From positions 1 to 19,234 of the forward strand of contig CAZSBS010000069.1 of NCBI GenBank assembly GCA_964605095.1: DNA of 19,234 bases. Direction: 5' to 3'. The notes beneath the pieces were generated by a model, which saw only the letters and a list, made by a program, of their open reading frames with translations, was not told the origin of the DNA and did not search any database. The position numbers and the translations under genes are program-made. Numbering within the stretch: the first letter of the stretch is position 1; each line of letters starts with the position of its first letter. The DNA is from JAUWQU01 sp964605095. Its GTDB lineage: Bacteria > Planctomycetota > Phycisphaerae > SM23-33. Below are positions 15,030 through 19,234 of the stretch, one piece after another.

Positions 15030-16064
15030 ATGGGCGAAAAAGTACCTTGCGCATTCTGCGGAGAAGAATGTGGCCATCTTTCGGCATGGGGCACTCCTAA
15101 GGGAAATGTCTTAGTAGTCCCACGGTATGATTGCCCGGGATGCGGTCAGTACGTGTTGGGGCGAGACCTATGGGCTAATTCGGCTGCGACAAGCGCTGAC
15201 GACAGATTCAAGATTGCCTGTCTCGTAAGAGAGAAACAACTGCCTCACGACCATGCCATGTACGGCATCTTCGAAGACGATTACAAGGAAGACGAATACA
15301 ACGTTGAGAGTCAACTGAAGGCATGGTGGAGGATCAGTGATCTGCTCGCGGAGTTCCCCAAGCCAACAGAGATTCTTGATCGCTCTTTGTGCAATCTTCG
15401 GCGACTGGTAGAGCACCCTATGGAGCCGATAGAGGTCTCTTGGGATGACCTGTCCTACTTGATGTTCTGCCCCAAGCAGTGGGTCAGCAGCCAGTACGAC
15501 GCCATGAAGAAAACGGCTCTGGTGCGGGATGTTGCCACCGGCTTTGAAGGGGCCAGTTTCACCATAGCGCCAGACGGGTGGGCGCGGCTGGATGAGCTCG
15601 CGAAGAAGCGGGCCGAATCCAAACAAGCTTTCGTCGCCATGTGGTTCGCGGATGAAATGGCCGAGGTTTACGACAAGGGCATCAAGCCGGCCATCGAAGA
15701 TGCCGGATTCGACACACGGCAGATGGCGTTCATCCAGCACAACGACGACATTTGCGACGTGATCGTGGCCGAGATTCGCAAGAGTCGGTTCATCGTGGCG
15801 GACTTCAGCGCCGGCAAGTGTGCCAAGTGCGGGGAGGAATGCGAGCATTCGAAGGACTGCAAGGACAAGGTCCGGGCGCGGGGGGGCGTGTATTTCGAGG
15901 CCGGGTTCGCTATGGGGCTGGGCATTCCGGTGATTTGGACGGTGCGGAAGGAGCAGTTGGAGCAGATTCACTTTGACATTCGACAGTACAACTTCGTCGC
16001 GTATGGAGACGCGGAAGACCTGAGAGTGCAGTTGAAGAACCGAATCGGCGCGACGATTCAATGA
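15030..16064 (+). CDS. Zinc-ribbon plus nucleoside-deoxyribosyltransferase/TIR-like domain protein
   Basis: The product is 344 aa and intact. GAGGAG overlaps the mod stop and lies 8 nt before the ATG, so it was cotranscribed with mod. Residues 1-41 form a zinc-ribbon-like unit (C7-x2-C10, C35-x2-C38). A helical middle follows, ending FTIAPDGWARLDEL (winged-helix-like). The C-terminal domain (about 198-344) has the Rossmann-like pattern of the deoxyribosyltransferase/TIR/SLOG group: QAFVAMWF, IKPAIEDAGF, IVAEIRKSRFIVADFS, GGVYFEAGFAMGLGIPVIWT and HFDIRQYNFVAY. E290 in YFEAG corresponds to the catalytic Glu position of these enzymes. A four-cysteine insertion (C264, C267, C271, C277) sits just before GGVYFE. 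It may be a nucleotide- or NAD-cleaving defence effector; that is inference, as no function is known to me. Its codons, especially in the first half, are less GC-rich than the neighbours, suggesting transfer. Confidence 0.85.
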   Translation: MGEKVPCAFCGEECGHLSAWGTPKGNVLVVPRYDCPGCGQYVLGRDLWANSAATSADDRFKIACLVREKQLPHDHAMYGIFEDDYKEDEYNVESQLKAWWRISDLLAEFPKPTEILDRSLCNLRRLVEHPMEPIEVSWDDLSYLMFCPKQWVSSQYDAMKKTALVRDVATGFEGASFTIAPDGWARLDELAKKRAESKQAFVAMWFADEMAEVYDKGIKPAIEDAGFDTRQMAFIQHNDDICDVIVAEIRKSRFIVADFSAGKCAKCGEECEHSKDCKDKVRARGGVYFEAGFAMGLGIPVIWTVRKEQLEQIHFDIRQYNFVAYGDAEDLRVQLKNRIGATIQ

Positions 16065-16375
16065 GCGTACAAACGCGACAAAGAGCGGAGCCTGGGAGTG
16101 ATGGGAAGCAGCGAGAGCATTGGAGATTTGAGATTCAAGATTTAAGATTCAAGATTTAAGATTCAAGACGGCGCGACGGGCGGCTGGAGCGGAGCCTGGG
16201 AGTGCAGTCGAAGAACCGAATCGGCGCGACGATTCAATGAGCGTACAAACGCGACAAAGAGCGGAGCCTGGGAGTGATGGGAAGCAGCGAGAGCATTGGA
16301 GATTTGAGATTTAAGATTCAAGATTTAAGATTTAAGACGGCGCGACGGGCGGCCGGAGCGGAGCCTGGGAGTGAT
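16024..16375. repeat. 176-bp direct duplication including the 3' end of the preceding gene
   Basis: The sequence from 16024 to about 16199 recurs from 16200 to about 16375 at an offset of 176 bp. The copied part includes the last dozen codons and stop of the gene ending at 16064 (one C/T difference), the spacer and the first heptamer tract. Within the heptamer tract the second copy is exactly 7 bp shorter, that is one repeat unit fewer. The second copy of the gene tail has no start and is not translated. Confidence 0.88.
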
Positions 16376-16638
16376 GGGAAGCAGCGAGAGGATTTGAGAT
16401 TTGAGATTTGAGATTCAAGATTTAAGATTTAAGACGGCGCGACGGGCGGCTGGAGCGGAGCCTGGGAGTGATGGGAAGCAGCGAGAGCATTGGAGATTGG
16501 AGATTTGAGATTCAAGATTTAAGATTCAAGATTTAAGATTCAAGATTCAAGATTCAAGATTTAAGATTCAAGATTCAAGATTCAAGATTCAAGACGGCGC
16601 GACGGGCGGCATTTGGGATTGGGGATTTGAGGTTTCAG
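16085..16638. repeat. Compound repeat array: 7-bp units alternating with a conserved GC-rich unit
   Basis: Two elements alternate. The first is tracts of the heptamer AGATTYR (AGATTTA, AGATTCA, AGATTTG) at about 16124-16166, 16300-16335, 16391-16432 and 16491-16592. The second is a GC-rich unit: GACGGCGCGACGGGCGGC begins at 16167, 16336, 16433 and 16593, and GCGGAGCCTGGGAGTG begins at 16085, 16189, 16261, 16358 and 16455, usually followed by ATGGGAAGCAGCGAGAG. Spacing in the clean part is 97 bp. Decayed heptamers (ATTTGGG, ATTGGGG, ATTTGAG, GTTTCAG) continue to 16638, almost up to the next gene's ribosome site. There is no open frame of note. Unlike CRISPR, the intervening sequence is not unique. 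Confidence 0.9.
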
Positions 16639-16656
16639 AGACAAAAGGACAGGGCG

Positions 16657-17211
16657 ATGAAGTACAGCCGCTTTGAGGAACTACCGGTCTGGCAGGCGGG
16701 CATGGTGCTGGCCGAGCGAATCTTCGCCGTGACCGCGAACAAGGCGTTCGCCGGTCAAGGCGACCTTGCCAACCAGCTTCAGCGGGCGGGGTTGTCGGTG
16801 TGCAACAACGTGGCCGAGGGCTTCGAGCGCGGGAGCACGAGTGAGTTGCTGGCGTTTTTGTACTATGCCCGCGGCTCGGCCGGGGAGGTCCGGTCCATGC
16901 TGATTCTGTGCGAGAGGATGGCGAGGTTCGCCCATCTCAAATCTGAGATTTCAGATCTCAAATGCCTTGCCGAATCCGTATCCCGCCAGATTCGCGCCTG
17001 GGCCGGCCAGCTTCAGGACAGTCCGATCAAAGGTCAGCGCCACCTGAACCAGGACGTGCGGGATCGGCAGGAAGGCCAAACCCGGCGCGAGAGTTTCGAC
17101 AAGTTCCTGACCGATACGATTCGACAAGGCAGGCAGGGTGCGCAGGTTCCTCCGGCGGCGGAGCTTCATACGGAAGAGGCCGGTGAATCGGACGAATCCT
17201 CAACAGGGTGA
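16657..17211 (+). CDS. Four-helix-bundle protein (23S rRNA intervening-sequence protein family) with extended C-terminus
   Basis: The product is 184 aa. AAGGACAGGG lies upstream of the ATG at 16657; an ATG at 16627 lies in the repeat-derived leader and is less likely. The family signature is clear: FEELPVWQAGMVLAERIF, LANQLQRAGLSVCNNVAEGF, then ERGSTSELLAFLYYARGSAG (the N-[IV]-AEG...S..E motif). These small proteins are found within 23S rRNA intervening sequences and also free-standing; their function is unknown. Family members are usually near 120 aa; here about 65 further charged residues follow (SPIKGQRHLNQDVRDRQEG onward). Residues 93-102 (HLKSEISDLK) are encoded by repeated heptamers like those upstream. 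The stop overlaps a GTG (GTGA) just before res, so it is in the restriction-modification transcription unit and may have served it. Confidence 0.82.
   Translation: MKYSRFEELPVWQAGMVLAERIFAVTANKAFAGQGDLANQLQRAGLSVCNNVAEGFERGSTSELLAFLYYARGSAGEVRSMLILCERMARFAHLKSEISDLKCLAESVSRQIRAWAGQLQDSPIKGQRHLNQDVRDRQEGQTRRESFDKFLTDTIRQGRQGAQVPPAAELHTEEAGESDESSTG
16934..16963. repeat. Heptamer tract inside the four-helix-bundle coding sequence
   Basis: Four 7-bp units, ATCTCAA, ATCTGAG, ATTTCAG and ATCTCAA, lie head to tail and belong to the same family as the upstream array, read on the opposite strand. The tract contains the palindrome AAATCTGAGATTT (16939-16951) and two ATCTCAAAT copies exactly 21 bp apart. 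The 21-bp period gives a 7-residue protein period, LKSEISD then LK. Confidence 0.85.
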
Positions 17212-17216
17212 GCGAT

Positions 17217-18635
17217 ATGTTCCAACTCAAAGAATACCAGCGGCGATGCCTGGACGAGCTGGCGGGATACTTCCGGCGGATCGTCGCTCTTCAGGGCGTG
17301 ACGGATGTGCCGGAGAAGCTGGCGTTTGAGGAAAACCCCAAGCGGTCACCGTACCAGCCGGTGAAGGAACTTCCCGGCCTGCCGTATGTCTGCCTTCGCG
17401 TGCCGACCGGCGGCGGAAAGACCGTCATGGCCAGCCATGCCGTTGGCGTCGCCTGCAAGCAGTACATGCATCGGGAGCGGTGTTTGGTGTTCTGGTTGGC
17501 ACCCACCACGCAGATCGTTGACCAGACCGTCAAGGCATTGAAGGACAAGCGGCACCCGTATCGACAGGCGATGGATGCCGATTTCGGCGGGCGCGTGACG
17601 ATCATGGAACTTTCGGCCGCCATTACGTCGCTCAAGCCGGGGGACCTGACGGCCGACACGGTGGTGATCGTCTCGACGATCCAGGCCCCGCGAGTCGGCA
17701 ATAAGGAAGGCCGGAAGGTATACACCGAGGACAACGGGTAGCTGAGCGGGTGCGATTCGCTCCTTACGGAGGATGAGTTCCGCCTCGACACCGGGCCGCA
17801 GACCGGAGCGGAAATCGACGTCGAGAAGGGCAAGATCGGCTGGCGTAGCTTCACGGACGACCTCCATCGGCAGCTATCGCTTCTGGATACCCACGCGCCC
17901 AGAACGCGGGCTGAGCTTGCGCTTTGGCTGGATCGAAACATCTATCACCCGGACGTTACGCCCACCGAAGCGGGACTCTACATGATGAAGGCCGTGGGCG
18001 ATCTGATGAGCAAGCGGAATCTTCCGCTTGAGCAGCTTGCAGCCAACCGATTCCGCCTGCGAGATGCATTTGCGCGAAGGATACAGGCGCTCGGCAGGGG
18101 CGCGTACTCGGCCGCCTACGACCAGTTCCTTCTGCCCGGCTGCAAGACGCCGCTGGATGTGAGTCCGGAGGCTTGTTTCAGCTTCCCGTTGAACCAGTAT
18201 CCCGCGCCCGCGGTGTACGATGGGCCGATCCGGTTCAACAAGCACTATTACGAGTTGCCGGGCGACATGAACGGGGAGGAGGCCGAGTGCGCCGCCTTTA
18301 TCGACTCGCTGCCGGAAGTCGAGTATTGGGTGCGCAATCTGCAACGTGACCAGTTCGCCTTCTGGCTTCAAACGCGGACGGACAAGTTCTACCCTGACTT
18401 TGTGGCCAAGCTAAGGGATGGGCGGTTCCTGGCGGTCGAGTTCAAGGGCGCCCATCTTGAATCGGGCTCTGACGCGGCCGAGAAGGATGCCCTCGGGCGC
18501 CTCTGGGAAGCGCGCAGCAAGGGGCTGTGCGTGTTTCGGACGGTGGGCAAGAAGGACATGCAGTCGCGCATCAGGGAAGCGGTCGCCGGCCGACCAAAGG
18601 CCGGTAAGTCAACAACCTGCCTGTTTGATGAATAG
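17217..18635 (+). pseudogene. res: Type III restriction endonuclease subunit (Res), internally deleted with in-frame stop
   Basis: The first 174 codons encode the start of a Res-type SF2 helicase: MFQLKEYQRRCLDELAGYFR, Walker A RVPTGGGKTVMAS, motif Ia-like CLVFWLAPTTQIVDQTV, and DTVVIVSTIQAPRVGNKEG. A TAG stop follows at 17739-17741. The same frame then continues with the Res C-terminal region: FRLDTGPQTGAEIDVEKGK, LALWLDRNIYHPDVTPTEAG, FRLRDAFARRIQALGRGAY and the nuclease-like motif FYPDFVAKLRDGRFLAVEFK (PD...ExK). Helicase motifs II (DEAH) to VI are missing, so several hundred codons have been lost at the stop. The ATG at 17217 has AGGGTGAG nearby; a GTG at 17208 is an alternative. A C-terminal fragment could restart at an internal ATG (17982). 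Without the helicase core it is not a working type III nuclease. Confidence 0.86.
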
Positions 18636-19167
18636 GCGTGCCGGGAACGCCTGGGGCCAGTGGGCTCAGGAGCCTTCTTCTCCTGTCAGAGTCAGCCTGC
18701 CCCGTCGGGGCCTGCGCCGAGAGATGCCTCCTCTCATGGCTGACACGCCAATGGCCCTGTGCGGCTCCCCTTGGCGGCCCTTGTTTTATGTCCCGGCTAC
18801 GCCTTCGGCTGCGTCGTGGCAAGCCGCACTTGCCGTGAGTTTCAGTTCGTAGTGTCGCCTGCCGGCAGGTTCTTCAAGTCCAACGGACCCCGTTGGGGAA
18901 GCCCCTGACGGGGCCGCTACAAACGCGCCTACTCGTGCCGCAAACCGGCAAGTCTCTCCCGGGTTTCCAGAAATGTCCCTCACGCTTGCAAACTTGTCCA
19001 TTGCCCGCGTCGGGCGGCGCGTGTAGACTTTTACTTCGCGTGCCGCGTGTCGGATCTGCGCGGGCGCAAGCCGACGGCGGCTGGCGGTCGCGAGCGGTTC
19101 GGCGGTATCGCTTGAGCGAACTGGTCGCTGTTGTTTGCCATAACAATTCGCTATGAAAGGTCTGAAC
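18636..19167. other. Non-coding stretch after res
   Basis: I see no convincing gene in these 532 bp; frames on either strand are short or have improbable composition. It contains the perfect 12-bp palindrome CCTGCCGGCAGG (18858-18869) and a CCCC-GTT-GGGG dyad near 18888-18898, neither followed by a T-run. The remainder probably carries the leader of the gene at 19168. Confidence 0.5.
19001..19029 (+). promoter_or_regulatory. Weak promoter candidate for the gene at 19168
   Basis: TTGCCC (19001-19006) and TAGACT (19024-19029) are 17 bp apart, each matching four of six consensus positions. It would give a leader of about 130 nt. The match is modest and the region has no other support. Confidence 0.3.
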
Positions 19168-19234
19168 ATGAGCGCAAAGGCGGTAGCACAGAGGGCGTTG
19201 AACCAGGGCGAGGGGATAGTCCGGCTGGCGCCGG
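19168..19234 (+). CDS. Start of an unidentified gene, cut by the window end
   Basis: AAAGG lies 7 nt before the ATG at 19168, and an in-frame ATG at 19153 is the alternative. Only 22 full codons are visible, beginning MSAKAVAQRALNQGEGIVRL. The short soluble N-terminus with no signal peptide suggests a cytoplasmic protein, but it is too short to assign a family. Confidence 0.55.
   Translation, partial: MSAKAVAQRALNQGEGIVRLAP

Noticed and set aside
15168..16061. Minus-strand open frame of about 297 codons opposite the zinc-ribbon gene
   Set aside because: The plus strand carries the ribosome site and conserved domain motifs; the antisense frame shows none.
16085..16638. Possible CRISPR array
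   Set aside because: Repeats alternate with low-complexity heptamers, not unique spacers; unit lengths vary and no cas genes are present.
16085..16656. Retron or diversity-generating element suggested by repeats beside a gene
   Set aside because: No reverse transcriptase gene is present anywhere in the window and there is no template/variable repeat pair with adenine-specific changes.
14543..18635. Insertion sequence or transposon responsible for the restriction-modification damage
   Set aside because: No transposase frame, terminal inverted repeats or target-site duplications were seen; the lesions are deletions.
18858..18898. Intrinsic terminator after res
   Set aside because: The palindrome and the dyad lack a following T-run on either strand and lie more than 200 bp after the stop.
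18786..19169. Minus-strand frame of 127 codons near the right end
   Set aside because: There is no ribosome site or recognisable domain; it overlaps the start of a better-supported plus-strand gene and its leader.

Overview
The window is GC-rich, with tightly packed genes, many ATGA start/stop overlaps, and an ECF sigma / zinc anti-sigma / LTxxQ periplasmic protein cluster beside a type II secretion (T2SS) operon. This style fits a planctomycete-like bacterium (Phycisphaerae or a relative). That placement is inference from gene content; there is no rRNA or other marker gene here.

Region 1 (1-9600, minus strand): one long T2SS operon, transcribed right to left in the order gspE-F-G-H-I-J-K-L-M-C-D. 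gspD is cut by the window edge. It encodes the ATPase, the platform protein, five pseudopilins (G, H, I, J, K), a PilM/PilN-like GspL, GspM, a GspC/PilP-like protein and the secretin N-terminus. The L-M-C-D end copies the order of the type IV pilus genes pilM-N-O-P-Q. No prepilin peptidase is present, so it must be encoded elsewhere.

Region 2 (9788-12255, minus strand): an ECF sigma factor, its zinc-motif anti-sigma factor, an LTxxQ (CpxP/Spy/CnrX-like) membrane or periplasmic protein and a secreted hypothetical protein. It looks like a self-contained envelope-stress module immediately upstream of the T2SS operon.

Region 3 (12605-14021): a small hypothetical minus-strand gene and a plus-strand sugar epimerase/isomerase of the xylose isomerase-like TIM barrel type. 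They diverge from two good sigma-70-type promoters 47 bp apart. Downstream of the epimerase is a degenerate 11-bp tandem repeat (14040-14305).

Region 4 (14543-18635, plus strand): the accessory part, a decayed type III restriction-modification locus. Both mod and res keep their 5' and 3' ends but have lost the middle; mod also changes frame at the junction and res has an in-frame TAG. Between them lie (a) an intact 344-aa protein combining a zinc ribbon with a nucleoside-deoxyribosyltransferase/TIR-like domain that carries a four-cysteine insertion, (b) a compound repeat array built of 7-bp units and a GC-rich unit, including a 176-bp duplication of the preceding gene's tail, and (c) a four-helix-bundle (23S rRNA intervening-sequence type) protein whose coding sequence contains four units of the same 7-bp family. 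This nested defence-island segment is the best candidate for an undescribed system.

Region 5 (18636-19234): a non-coding stretch with a weak promoter candidate, then the first codons of a plus-strand gene cut by the window end.
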